A stretch of 64,000 nucleotides of DNA from Himantopus leucocephalus (Eukaryota > Chordata > Aves > Charadriiformes > Recurvirostridae), in the NCBI GenBank assembly GCA_003993805.1, contig RSEF01000004.1, positions 70,982,101-71,046,100 of the forward strand, in the 5' to 3' direction. A program made the translations under genes and the position numbers. Below the pieces are notes generated by a model. That model saw only the letters and a list, made by a program, of their open reading frames with translations. It did no database searches and was not told where the DNA came from. Positions 22,014 through 35,071 of the stretch are shown piece after piece; position 1 is the stretch's first letter; each line of letters begins with the position of its first letter.

Positions 22014-25000
22014 CCCTGTGCCTTATCCCACCCCCTTCCACATTAAACTTATCTCAAACATCTCCCAAGACACAGTACGGCCACAACCTGCTCACACCCA
22101 GTACCAGCCTTTCTGCCAAGCCCAAGGGACCGGCAGTGCCCTGCCAGCGGGTTTGCTGCCACCCAGCAGGAGCAAATCCCTCTCCCTGCCTCTCCCAGGG
22201 CTGGGACACGCTGTAAGGGCACTGTAGGCTCTTCTGAGCTTCTGCCTCTTCCCTTTGTGGTTGTCCATAACCTTCAGCAGCAGTCCCCATGTAAGCTGTA
22301 CAAACACCGCACAACGAAAACAATGACCTGACCATGACCTGATCCTGACCATGATTTCTAAACCAGCTAACGTTTTCCTATGACAAACGCGCCGAGGAGC
22401 TAAACTTCAAGGGACAAAACGTCCGCAACTCACGTGTAAGATTGTGGTGACTGCATACAATTAGAGAGACTACTTTCTTTTCAGTGTCTATTCATTCTGG
22501 GCACTGGGCTCAATTCAAGGGCTATCACACAGACCTTACTCACCGCATTTTTCAGTTTCTCCTCTACAACAACACAAGAGAGCAGAAACAAGAGATATGC
22601 CTTATCAGTTAAAGTAATGGCACTGTTGGAGATGCAGTGGTCTGGGGATATCAGCAAGACATGGCTTGCAGGGAGGTAATATCCTCTTTCAGCATACCCA
22701 GCACTGCTGGAAAAATGAACGTGTTTTGAGACACAGAAGTCTCCTGCAGTCTGAAAGAAAAGCAGAAGCAAAAACGGCTCTTTTACACAAGTGCAGAAGT
22801 CCTAGCCAGATGCCTGCCCGGTCCTCTTTACACTATTAGTTGGTCTAATGGAAGAGTATCGCCTTTCCAACTCTGTCTCTCATTTGTTAAAGTCACTATG
22901 ACACTTGACATACGCTATGATGGGGATGAATTTAAGACCTTTTCAATTGCATTTCTTTAGCCCTGCCATTTCATGCCCCAGGGAAACAAATAAAAGTGTC
23001 AAACTCGCATGTTAATCACACTGAAACAACTTTAATTTACTCTGATGTATAAAATCTCCCAGATTTTTCAAAGGAGGGGTGCTATCATATGCTTACTTGT
23101 TTTGTTCCACTTCACTAAACAGACACTCTCCCTTATGCTAGATGAAAAGTTTAGCAATGGCAAATGTCAATTTTAAATGATTTGATCTGAAAGCTACATC
23201 AGCTCCCGTTTCGGCTAGGCTGCGGGGGAAGAGAAGGCTAGCAACGTAGCCTCTTACTTCGCAAAAGAAACCATCCACACCAACACCCATGCTAGTGTCT
23301 TCCTCAAAGACACACACCAAAAAAGACCAAAGACCTTATTGTCCCCTGCAAGCGTGGTGGACTCTTGGCATATACGAATGCCACGAATCCTTGCTGATAG
23401 ACACGCTGACCGGCTCCTCTGACCCAGCTTCATCTTGGAGACTGAAAAATAACTTAACTGTCACCAGGCACGTATTACAGGGTCCGGACTGGTTAGGCTT
23501 CCCTGCAGAACCACCTGCGGAGAACCGTGTTTCTATCCCATCTAACAGAGTCAGTGCCATCTGCTGACCAACAGGCTCTTCAACGCCGTGTGCTTCCCAA
23601 GCAGAAACACAGAGCTCCTGCGCTTGGCTCTACAGTTTTAGATCCTCAGAGGCCGTAGGTTACTAAGCAGAACACCAGGGGAGAGGATTGTTGGGGGTTT
23701 TGACATTTATCCAGCTGCATGAGGGCAACCACTGTCTTCTCACACCCCCCTCTCGTAGACCCTTCGCCCTGACGGGGAAAGGGGCAGAGGAAGGGCGCTG
23801 TGGAGGGCAGAAGGCAGGAGCTTGCCGGCACGGCACGGGTATCCCCCAACACAAAGAGCGAGTGTGGAGCCAGCCAGCCCATTCCCACCCATGGCAAACC
23901 CCAGGGAGGAAGTGGAAGGCGGCTGGAACAAAGGTTGTCTTTATCATCTTGGGCAGGCATGAGCGTGGGGAGCCACAGAGGCAGCTGGACCTCGGCCGCG
24001 GCTGTGAGACGACCCCCCTTTTGCAGTGACACCCCACGGGAAGCTTTCAGCTCCACAGTTTGGGATTGCTCCTACACAGACCTGCCTCACTAAGCCCCTC
24101 ATGCCCTGGAAGGACACTCTACAGGACAAGTACAAGGCACTTGGTGCTTAACCCTTGCAGGGAAAGCAGCTCAGGTGACTGAGGAGACACCCAGCTACCC
24201 CTGAAGAGAGGCCGTGCACCCCTCCAAAGAAGATGTGATTAACCAGAAGCAGCCAGCGTCAGAGGCAGGTGGCAAGAGGACAAATCCAGCCAGCTCTCCA
24301 GCCCCCGTGCTTCCCGCTCTCTGAGCGACGTTCACAGGATCTTCAGGCAGGACAAGCCTGAGCAGCCGGGCTGATCCCCTGCTTGTGGGTGGAAGCCAGA
24401 GCAGGTCCTGCCGCAGAGGGTCTCACCACAGCAATTAGCAATGCAGCTAATCATTCTTTGCTCCCTTCTTTTGGAAGCAGGCTTAGCAGAGCAGATTCTG
24501 CACAGGACCTCCAAAAGAAACGGGAGGGAGCTGCGCTACATGCGCGAATGCCACATTCCCTGTAGGCAGGGGGCTGGGGGAAGGAACCCCACCTCCCAGA
24601 GACACAGACCCACCTTCCTCTGCCCCCCGCCGCCATGTTTTCCCTTGCCAGCGGGGGAGGAAACTCCAGCCACGCGAAGTGGCCACTTGTCCTGCCGACC
24701 GAGCAGCTTGCCCGTGCTGGCTGGCACGCCTGACTCCGCTAACAGAGGCGTTTGTCAAAGGTGGCCATGTAGCTGGTCAGACACCGTGCTTCTTTCCCTG
24801 CCTGCGTATCAAACCTTTCCAAATCCTCTTTCTTCTGGGAAGTCATGGCTTTGGGGCTTTTTCTGCCGTTTGGGGGTTTGTTTTTGAAGGAGCACCATGT
24901 GCACTAACTACGACAGTCCAGTCACTCATCTTGAAGCCCTATGAGCAACATCTTAGTCTAGGTGATTAATTCATTTTATCACGGCATGTTGACGCACTAT

Positions 25001-28000
25001 GGTCTCATACCTAAATTCCCCACCACGGAAGGAATCTACAGGCAATGTGCTAATGAATAAAATCAAACCCAAAGCATGACTGACCTATCAGGGTGGGTTT
25101 TTTTTAAACTAGAACAGTCTAAGCTTAAAATAACTACTTATTCAAAGAAAAATACAGAGGACAGATAAATATATATGTATGTACACACACGTAAGTAGGA
25201 TTTGCAAAACAAGAGCAACTGTTTGCCACAACACTTGTCATTGTTGAGATTTACACAATTATTTACTGATCCTTACTCCTACTGAATTATCGCCTTCTTC
25301 CCTCTAATTTCCAAAATGACTTATTAACCAGCTGTTAGTTTTATCAGCTGTTACGACACATAAACAAACAAATTATAAAGTAAGTATGGAGAACGATTAA
25401 AAGGAATGAAGAAGCGCACTTATGCATAGTGTATTCAAATTCAGCTGTCATTCATCCACTCTATTCCTTTAATGGCTTTTTCTTCTCGCTTCTCTTTGCT
25501 GACATTTACATTAAAAGGTGCAGTATCTTTCAACTTCCATTTTGAACGAACGTTCCTTGTAATGAGCAACACAGGCTTGAAAGCGTGTTTTCTGAAATGC
25601 AGTGAAAAGGTAGTTTTAACGAAGAGAAATGAGAAAACTGGAGAGAAGTGAATCGTTTTGCAATCTGAATTAATGCCTATTTGGAAAAAGCTCAACTGAG
25701 GAAGGAGATGTAAGACTTTTGGCAATGCGAATTCTAATTATTTCAAGTCTTGGCAGTAATTTTATCAAATAGTAGCAATTTCATTAAAAGGTGCACTGGT
25801 AATCATCTACATAAGGCCTCCAGAGGGGAAAATATACCAATAATTGCATAATTATGTTATCATTGCTCTTATGATGGACCACATTAAATACCACAAAGAG
25901 GAGCACTGCTTTTTACTTTCTCTAGATATTTAGTTCAGTACTTTTTCCTAGAAGATTACAGCAATAAACAAGACTTTCAGATTAATAAACACGTTCACCA
26001 AATTTTGCAGAAAAGACACAGCTATCTTTTACGTCCATATTACTTTGTATTCTCTTTTCCTTCACTGAAAGAACTTACAAATTCATGAGAAAAAATGCTG
26101 GTTTTAGTAGTAAGATAGCTAAAGTATTTATATAGCTCTTTTACTGAAATACAAGTCATTGCATCACATGTCATGCATCCACATGGCCGCACACAGATCC
26201 ATTTAAGAAGCAGGTTTTGGAGTATTTCCATATTTGTCCATATAAATTAACTTTACCTACTCAGTGATGTTTAATAAGCCTGCAATAAGTTAGATTTCCT
26301 TTGTCTAACTAGTGCACAAATTTTGCTGCTTATTAGGACGCTGTTAAAAAATTCTTGTAAAAGCGACGTCTTACAGAGAATACCAAATCTAATAAACGCA
26401 TTTTTAATTTTAATTAGAGCAGTATCTTTGCACATGCCTTCTGAAACTGCGACTAGGACAACTTGTGGAGGATTCATTGGCAGGTTCTTCAGAACCTCCT
26501 AGGGTGAACAAATCTCACCTCAGGTAATCACGCTAACACCCAGCAAGATCTGTTGTCTTGGAAGTACCTTGAACACAGAGACTTAGATATTTTTCTGACA
26601 ATCCAGTTTCATTTCCCCAGTCGTCTTCTGGCAAGGAGATACATAACTCCACCATTTAACTTAATCACCAATGTCAGCAGAAGCCCTGCTTAAATATTTT
26701 GCTCACAAATAGTTTACTAATAAGCCCTAACCTAAATTGCATATATATAGGTAGCTGCTGATTGAAAAAGGGGTCCTCCTTCCTACCCCAGAAGAGATAC
26801 ACAACGAGCATCGCGCCGTGAGCGCCGTCTGAGTACCCACCTAAGCAGGGAATCCCATTTCAGCATCGCTTCTGATGGCACCTAGCTTATGGGAGGAGAA
26901 CAGCAATACAGGGTTTACTTCTGCTCCTTCCATTTGACCTCCTTCATTGTGCTGCATACCTCAAATCCTAGGTATGATGATATTAGCATTACTGCAAAGT
27001 CAGCAATTTTATGTATAATACCTGGAAGTCAGACGTGCTATGGAATAGGAAACTTCCAACAGCTTGTGCTACAATGAACGCTTCTGGGAGGAAGCTTTTA
27101 TTTTGTTGAAGATAACGTAATTTCTTTTCAAAGTTAAAAAGTTATGCTCATCCAGGCCTAGAAAGCACTTCCATGCCGTATAAAATAGCAAACAGTCAGG
27201 CAGCAAAAGTGAAGAGAAGAATCTGGCAGTCACAGAGCAGCAGTAAATGAATGCCTCACTACCAGGTCCTAGTGCAGAAGAGCAGCTAAAGCATGTGAAC
27301 AGAACCACTTCAGGTAAAAATACCTCATTAAATTGCATATTTAATTTAATGCGACATTAAAAGTAAAAACGTAGCATTTTTATGATGCACTTTTTCCTTT
27401 TAAAAAGTAAAAACATTCAACAGTGATTTTGAAAACACAACAACATGAATTTAAACTTCCAACTCCTCTAATTGTTAAAAAAAATGAAAGGCAAAAGAAT
27501 TATTCAAGCCGTAAATTTGCTGCCAACGTTTTAAAGATAATCAAACTACCGAAGTCAGAGAAGTCAGCTGCTGAGCACCTCTAGGCAGGTTGTGCTTCAG
27601 CAATAAACCAGCCTTTGGCATCTGGAGTTTCCGAGCAGGTGCACAGAAAATATTTTCTGTATTTCAGTTCATTCAGTACAACTCAATTAAGCAACCAGTC
27701 CATTCAAAGAGGAGCTACTGATCAGGAGTTGAAAAAAACCATGCATGTTTCCTTCCATTGCCATTCTAAGAATAAAAAGAGGATGAGATGGACTAGTTCT
27801 AACATTTTTACAGCACAGTGATTAGAAACCACCGGTTTTGACTACAGATAGGCCTTTCAGACATTAATTCTTTATTTCAAAACATTTCTCAATGAGGTCT
27901 TCTTCTGAATTGGCTGGCTTCTATGTGGTGCTGTTTATCTAACGGAAGAACATTGCAGAATTCTCGTTTCCTTCATTGTAATCGATGCAAATCATCAGTA

Positions 28001-28639
28001 AAAAATCAATTATCTAATACAAGAAATGTCAACACTTTCTATTTTCATACTAAAACATACACATGAAGAATCAGAATAAGTGTATATATAACAAGCTACA
28101 TAATTGCTTAAATACAGGCACAGTGATTAATCAAAGTAAGTATAACATTAAGTGCAAAGGCTATATTTAATTAAAACTCTATCTCAATGGTAATAAAGGA
28201 GGTTAAACCTTTCTTTACAAAATGATTAAGTACAAATGCAAAACAGTTAAAATGAGGCTTACTGTTAGCTGATTTAAATCATGATTAAAATCAGATTTAC
28301 AATGCTTTGAATCAAATTGAAGCACACAGTACACGGGGAGGTAACTATTTTTGCTAAACCTGGGAGTGCTACATTTCTTATCTGGAGTCCGACGTCAATT
28401 TTACAAATCGTATCTGGAGGAAACGCAAACAAGTTGGAGAAAGCTGAGAAGAACAAGAGGGGGGGGAGTTATGAAAGATGCACCAAAAGAAAAAGCTGAA
28501 AAAGGTTTATCGTAGAGAACAGAAGTCAAAGATGTTTTATTAACTGTCAAGGTGTAAAATGTTATTAGAAAGAGGATGGTGATCAGCAGTTCACTATATC
28601 CACGACAGCAGGGGAGAAAAAAAAAGGATGGAATTAAGC

Positions 28640-28860
28640 GACCAGCACGGGAGATTAGGTTAGGAATCAGGAGAAGCTTTTGACCTTTAACAATTAGTTA
28701 TGTGCTAGAAAAAACGTGTGGTAGACTCTACCCCACGAGTCTGCCGTACAGCAGGTTAGACAAAAGTCCACCCGGGGAGATCTGCTCTATCTGACCCTGA
28801 GGGAGACCAGGGGACAGACCAGATGACCTCTGCAGGTCTCCTCCAGCCTTACTCTTAAGA
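28640..28860 (+). mobile_element. Diverged CR1 LINE 3' fragment
   Basis: The plus strand follows the sense 3' region of older CR1 subfamilies. It has gagattaggttaggaatcag, a GTTAGACAAA segment, then gaccagatgacctctgcagg and tctcctccagcctta, corresponding to the 'actagatgacctct ... ggtcccttccag' ending. Divergence is considerable, so this is an old copy, antisense to KIT within intron 1. Confidence 0.65.
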
Positions 28861-31800
28861 GTTCTCTGGGAGCTTCCTACGGCTTGCCAAGCCTCTGAGA
28901 AACTCAGCTGCGGGAGGGCAGGTGAACGCGTGAGAAAGTCAGATTTCATTCAGCAAAGAATGAAGTTTCCAGTCCTGAGGGCTGCAGACAAAACCTTCAA
29001 CATGTGACGTCAGTGCAGCCATTAACTCCTGAACAAAAAACAGATTAAGAGAGCCAAGTGCACGTTTTTAATCTCATGATACCCTTCAGCAGGAACCTCG
29101 TTAGTTCTGACTAGCCTAGGTATGTGAATACCTAAAACACTTCTATTACACAGCGCATTGGCACCTTTCTCCTCCCCTGAAACATGCAGGCTCTTAGTGA
29201 CAGGTTATAACCAACAAGGTTGATTTCTTTTCCCAGTGTGGCTTCTGCACAAAACTTTTCTTTAAAAGGAGTCCACTCCATGCCATGAGGAGCACGTTCA
29301 CCCAGCACGAGCGGAGGAGCACTACTTAGTTGAAGACAATTACTGATGGGAAAAGAGAGGAGAACGCAGGACTAACCTGGCATTTGCCAGGCTTCCAAAG
29401 AACCTGGAAGAGATGCATCTCTCTGACTTTCAAATTTCCCTGCCACGGTTTTCACCTCTTGTTAACTTAAATCAGCCCATGCATCCTCTTTATCACTTAG
29501 ATTTACAACCGTCAGTGCCTAGTAGACCAGCAAATTCTTCTCCGTATCAGATACTTAATGATTATGTTACATGATTACAGACTCAGCTGTCAGATGACAT
29601 TTAAAATCATAGACATTTAACGCTGCCAGCCCCCCCAGTGGCAAAACCCCCTATAGCGGATCATTTTACTAAATGACGCCTCTTTTTAGTGACAATTTTG
29701 AGGAATGATCCGTATGGAGCAGTGCAGGAGTTGCATAGCATGGTAGCAACACTAGAAACTTTTCTGTCATTTACATGCCTGTAAGAGATAATATAAAGAT
29801 CATATAACCAAGAGCCTTACATGGTGCACAAAAAAAATTCTTTTGCGACACAAAAAAGATCATTAAAAATCCATTTAAAGGAATACCTGGAAACCTATGT
29901 TTTCAGAATAAATCAATATAATCCCCAAGTGTAAATCCGCTGAGAAATTAACATTTACTGTGCTTTCTAATTGGCATACCCTAGAAAATAGGCGTCGCGG
30001 TCTCCCTTCCAACACAGATGTTTACACTCCCCTTACGCTTTTATCACTAACGGCAGCAATCTTGGCCGCTGGACAAACAATACAATTCGGTTGCCATTAG
30101 GTTTGGCATCCAGCCAAGGAGGCTACTCACACGCGTAAAATTACGTTCATTTATGACTGCGTGCAGGGCTAAAGTGGGTCCTTTCGGAAAAAGCCCTTCT
30201 AGTTTCCTCAAAGTCACTGAAAAAGCCAAGCACAGTCCTTCCGCAGTAAAATAATATAGAAGAGTAATAACGATTTTAAAATCTCTTTTATGTCAAGTCC
30301 TAGTAATTTGTCTGTGCATTCGCTTTAGATTTTTTATAATAAACGTCCTAAAGATGTAACACACTGGAACCTGGATCATCCCTTTCATTAGATATCTTTA
30401 GCATCAGCTCTCCCTTTTTGCCTAAGGCTACAACGAACACCTTAAGCTCTATAAAGACTGAAGACACTCATCATCTGAAGGACAGAAACAACTGCAAGTT
30501 GTTTCTTGTGCAGGGGACTATTCAGAAATTACAAAAAGGCAAAGTTTTATGCTTAAAGTGGAGAGGGTACTTACAGTAAATGCAATGCATTAGGATATTA
30601 GACCTCATTTCCTCCAGCCATTCTCTCAACAGCTGAAAGAGACTTAAGGAAATGAGTCAAAATCCTGGAAGATGTTTGTACTAGATGAAAAAGAAAACAA
30701 CATCTGTAAAATCATGTGTCACATACATAGAGCAGGACAATGCAACGCTTGATCTCTGCAATGGCATTCATTTTCAGGGGCAGAGACAAAAAGCTGAGAA
30801 GTGGCTTAACCTTGAGCAATTACTGCCTCTCTTCTACAAGACTGATATGAGATTAGATCGGTTGTCATACATTGGAGATAAACATATATGTTGTTGAAAC
30901 CCTCTGATGCTGTACGGTTCTTGTTTCATCCAGAATTTGTTGTTCCTTTACCTTCAGATGACACCAGAGTGTTTACTGAAAGTTCAGGCTAGAAAGCAGC
31001 TTTCCTTCAAACTACAAATGCGTAATATTTGGTATTTAGTTTGACAGCTCCAGATATGCCTTAAAAATCTTTCAAATAGCTTGCACTAACAACGAATTAC
31101 AGTTCAGACGGAAACCCAAAGAATATAGATGTATCATCAGAGTCTCTCACAACAGACCAGAGAGAGAAAAGGACAAGTTTCACTACAAGAAACTCCCACC
31201 AGACTGGAACATGACTCAGATGTTCCTCCTAAGATCTGTTTTAGCTCGTGTTCACATGTGCTAAAGACATATCCTTTCTCATTCCACCTGTGTCCTGGTG
31301 CAACATGTCCCTTCTGGAGGTGACTCAGGATCCTTTGATCAACCCAAGCACCTGCAAAGCCACGTTACTGTTTGGACAATCAACGATGAGTTTCTGGGAG
31401 GGCTGAGGCGAGGCGGAAAGCCCACGGAGAGCCAGCATAACCCAGCGGTCCTACAGCTGCAGTCATCTGTTGATGAGAGGCTTTCCCTTGCAAAATGAGC
31501 GCATGGAAATGCCTCCAGCCTCTGTGAATGGTACTTAAAACGGGATGCAAATGGGAGTCTCACTTCTTGCCAAATTTGTCACATTCTTTATTATAAAGCC
31601 TGAAGAAAAATCACTTACGCACTTGCTGGGAGAGGGTTCCCAGTTGTAACGGAAGGAAAAAGAGTCGAGGATTGAGCAATCTTTGACATTTCCATTCTGC
31701 TCCTGGCAGTGGCCTTGGGCCACGTTTCTGCGCAGGAGAAGCTGCACGGCCGCAGGGGAGGGAGGAAAAGGAGAGGGAGAGAGCAGAGCTGGGAACTGGG

Positions 31801-33713
31801 GTGTAGGGAGGGCAGGATACTCGGATCGTTTGAGGGGGTCAAAGCAGCGACTGAGTGACAGCAATCAGAATCCTCATCAAGTTCAATCTGCCTCCTTCAA
31901 GCCTCCTCCCTCCCGGCTGACAGGTAGCGGGAAACATCATGAAAACAGACATTCTTCCCTCTGGGCACAGGGAGAGCTTCCTATTACTCTGCAGCTGACT
32001 GGAAAAAAAAAAAAAGGCTATATTGATGGATGCTGAAAGGAACCATGTCCAGTCTTCCATGACCGCAGGATGCCACAGAGACTCCAGCAGAGTACTGGGG
32101 GGTGGGCGACAGGGTGAGCCTTGGGGGGGCGGACAGGAGAGGCACAGAGAAAAGATCGTTCCAGAATATTGCATAAAAGGAGGACTGAGCAATGCCCAAA
32201 TGGAGGGAAAAGTGGAAGCATACGTTAGCATGTAAGAAAAACAAAAAATAGGAAGGGACTGTGGACAGAGGTGAATGGTTTACCCTCTGAGAAGCTACAT
32301 TACGCTCTGTTTTCTACATCCTCCTTCCCTATTTGCAACCAAAGGAAGAAGCTCTTGACTAAAGGCCAAAGAAAGATACTTAATATAAATTTATATACCG
32401 ATAAACAACAACAGGATAGGTCTGAATAGGGGCTGTGGGAGATCATCCAGCCCAAGCGTCCGCACTGAGGCAAACCCACAGCAATCCCGCACAGCAGATC
32501 AGCTCTGTCCTGCCTGTCACTTCTGATGGCCCCTATGCCCCTGCCAGGACACGAGCCATCACTCTGATACCTCCTCCAGCCCAAAACTCGCCCTGAATAT
32601 TTCTGCACCTGTGCGATACACAGATGATGCGCGTACGTACCCAAAGAAAGTTGCCTTTTGCAACAGCAAGTCATTTGTGCCTACTACGCTGGGTATTTTT
32701 GCCTACACCAGTTTGTCTCCTGTGCCCCTAAGGTGAAACACCTCCCAACAAGTAAACGTCTGAACCCAGAACCGGAGGAAGGATCACGAGAAAGGTTCCC
32801 TCCCTAATCTCCAGGGCACTGGAGCCTGCATCTCATGACCTCCAGAAGACGCTGCCAGTCTGACCTGTTTCTCAAGCTTTCCTTAAGGGCAGTCTAACTG
32901 TACGATGAAGGATAACCTTCAGGTGCAGGCAAGAAATACTTGAAGTAAAGAAAGTTGGTGGGTATTAATCACTTCAACTTTTTCTTTAATTTATTTTGAA
33001 GAATAACCCAGAGGTAGGAGAGTTTCCCATCCTTGTGGCCACAGCACTAGCATTTTGCAGACCTCCGTGGGCTTTCTGCATAGGAAAGTCCAAATTGTCA
33101 GGTATCACTCTAGTTCAGATCATCAATAAACAAAGGCAGCAAACCAAACACCTTACCCAAACAAAAATATTAACAAAAAATGTTTGTAAATCAACTACAG
33201 CCCTCTCTCACATCCCAAAGTAAAGTGCTTACAGTGAAGAACCGTACATTGTCACTACTGTTAGCTCCCAGAATTTGAGTTTTATTCGCTCCCAGCAGCA
33301 TGGGCAGAGACTCGCTCTGGCGCAGGCTGCTCTGCGAGGCTCCTCTCTGTTGGTGGCAGCAGATGTTAAACACCTAGCCCCGCGCATCGCTTCCCTGGAT
33401 CCTCGCCTCGCTCTTAGTTAAGCGGCAAAATAACCTTTCGCGTTATCCGCTTGCCGATTTCCGTGCACGGGGCCAGATTCCTCCCCCGGTGCAACTCCTC
33501 GAACACCAGCAGCAGGGACCTCCTTACGGGCACCTTCTTCTGCCGACCTCCAAATGCCTCTTAAGCATTACCCAGCTGCACGGCCACTCCGAAAGCCATG
33601 TGCAAAGTTGCCCAGTATTTAAAATCACTTGCCCTGTGCACCTGGGATGTGAGGTTAGGCGACGAAACCCCCCTTTTTAGCAAGGAAGTGGAAGGGAAAC
33701 TTCCCAAGTTTTT

Positions 33714-33785
33714 GGGCAAGCGGTCCCGCTCAGGCCTTCGGGAGATCTATCGATCTCCCGAAGGCCTGAGCGGGACCGCTTGCCC
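33714..33785. repeat. Perfect inverted repeat, 34-nt arms, 4-nt loop
   Basis: The left arm 33714-33747 starts GGGCAAGCGGTCCCGC and ends GGGAGATC. It is the exact reverse complement of the right arm 33752-33785, with loop TATC. The flanks differ: AT-richer on the left and very GC-rich on the right. It could be a real hairpin or a fold-back assembly or library artefact. Confidence 0.95.
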
Positions 33786-33867
33786 TCCTCTTCATCCCGG
33801 AGGATCGGAGCAGACCGGCTCTGATGCCTCGTCCCGGGGTGAACCGCCTGCCCGGACCCTCCGGACC

Positions 33868-33986
33868 GCGGGGCACCCACTCGCCGGGACCCACCGGGGC
33901 ACCGACCCGTCGGGGCGCACCGGGGCACCGATCCCGGGGCATCCACACCGGGGCACCGACATCGGGGCGCCGACACCGGGGCGGGG
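33868..33986. repeat. GC-rich minisatellite, about 28-bp unit
   Basis: Units start ccggggc at 33894, 33920, 33948 and 33976. Spacings are 26, 28 and 28 bases, and a diverged unit precedes at about 33868. Each unit contains ccggggcaccga and then a second cggggc motif. Confidence 0.8.
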
Positions 33987-34036
33987 GGAGCACAGACCCG
34001 CCGTCGGGACGCTGCGGAGCACCGACCCCATCAGCA

Positions 34037-34162
<126 letters not shown>

Positions 34163-34394
34163 GGCAGCTTCACCTCCGGACACCTGACGGCGGCGGTTCG
34201 TTCCCCGCCTATTGTTCAACGCGCATTTCACCGCGGGGACATTTTGTACCCATTGCCGGATAGTTTATTGCCAAAACAGCCCGGCCCGGGGAGATGGGGG
34301 GGGGAGATAGGGGGGGAAGATAGGGGGATGTCCCCTCTCCCAGCCCCGGCTCACCGCGCACCGCAAACAAAGGACTTTATTCCCCCCCCCCCCC

Positions 34395-34958
34395 NNNNNN
34401 NNNNNNNNNNNNNNNNNNNNNNNNNNNNNNNNNNNNNNNNNNNNNNNNNNNNNNNNNNNNNNNNNNNNNNNNNNNNNNNNNNNNNNNNNNNNNNNNNNNN
34501 NNNNNNNNNNNNNNNNNNNNNNNNNNNNNNNNNNNNNNNNNNNNNNNNNNNNNNNNNNNNNNNNNNNNNNNNNNNNNNNNNNNNNNNNNNNNNNNNNNNN
34601 NNNNNNNNNNNNNNNNNNNNNNNNNNNNNNNNNNNNNNNNNNNNNNNNNNNNNNNNNNNNNNNNNNNNNNNNNNNNNNNNNNNNNNNNNNNNNNNNNNNN
34701 NNNNNNNNNNNNNNNNNNNNNNNNNNNNNNNNNNNNNNNNNNNNNNNNNNNNNNNNNNNNNNNNNNNNNNNNNNNNNNNNNNNNNNNNNNNNNNNNNNNN
34801 NNNNNNNNNNNNNNNNNNNNNNNNNNNNNNNNNNNNNNNNNNNNNNNNNNNNNNNNNNNNNNNNNNNNNNNNNNNNNNNNNNNNNNNNNNNNNNNNNNNN
34901 NNNNNNNNNNNNNNNNNNNNNNNNNNNNNNNNNNNNNNNNNNNNNNNNNNNNNNNNNN
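34395..34958. other. Assembly gap, 564 N (probable site of KIT exon 1 and promoter)
   Basis: The gap lies between the GC-rich KIT 5' block and a CR1 fragment. The exon 1 coding part (5'UTR, ATG, signal peptide of about 22 codons ending in a phase 1 G) is not found in the sequenced bases on either side. The gap is therefore the most likely place for it. GC-rich first exons are often missing from bird assemblies. Confidence 0.7.
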
Positions 34959-35003
34959 AGAACTGAACACAGTACTCGAGATGGGGTCTCACCAGTGCCG
35001 AAT
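34959..35003 (-). mobile_element. CR1 LINE ORF2 fragment (reverse transcriptase C-terminal region)
   Basis: The minus strand encodes RPHLEYCVQF, the well-known RPHLEYCVQFW motif of the CR1 reverse transcriptase C-terminal region. The plus strand reads agaactgaacacagtactcg and gatggggtctcaccagtgcc, the familiar antisense CR1 sequence. The copy begins at about 35003 (5' truncated) and continues into the gap on the left, so part of the missing sequence is CR1. Confidence 0.85.
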
Positions 35004-35071
35004 AGTCAATTCAAAAGATTGCTTTTACACCTTTGACTTTGAATAGTCAATTCAAAAGATTGCTTTTACAC
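35000..35071. repeat. 41-bp tandem duplication, partial second copy
   Basis: The sequence gaatagtcaattcaaaagat then tgcttttacac occurs at 35000-35030 and exactly again at 35041-35071, separated by ctttgacttt. It lies at the truncated edge of the CR1 fragment. Confidence 0.9.

Noticed and set aside
23646..24887. Many overlapping frames of 60-148 codons in intron 1
   Set aside because: They fall on all frames in a GC-rich band without splice context or recognisable motifs.
33191..33420. Minus-strand ATG CGC GGG GCT near 33385, similar to the start of mammalian KIT
   Set aside because: The following residues are not a signal peptide and the frame runs on without a suitable donor. Chance match.
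34351..34394. Possible KIT exon 1 end on the minus strand (frame VLCLRCAG before gtgagc)
   Set aside because: The phase and donor would fit, but the residues do not match the avian KIT signal peptide as I recall it and the start lies in the gap. Too weak to call.
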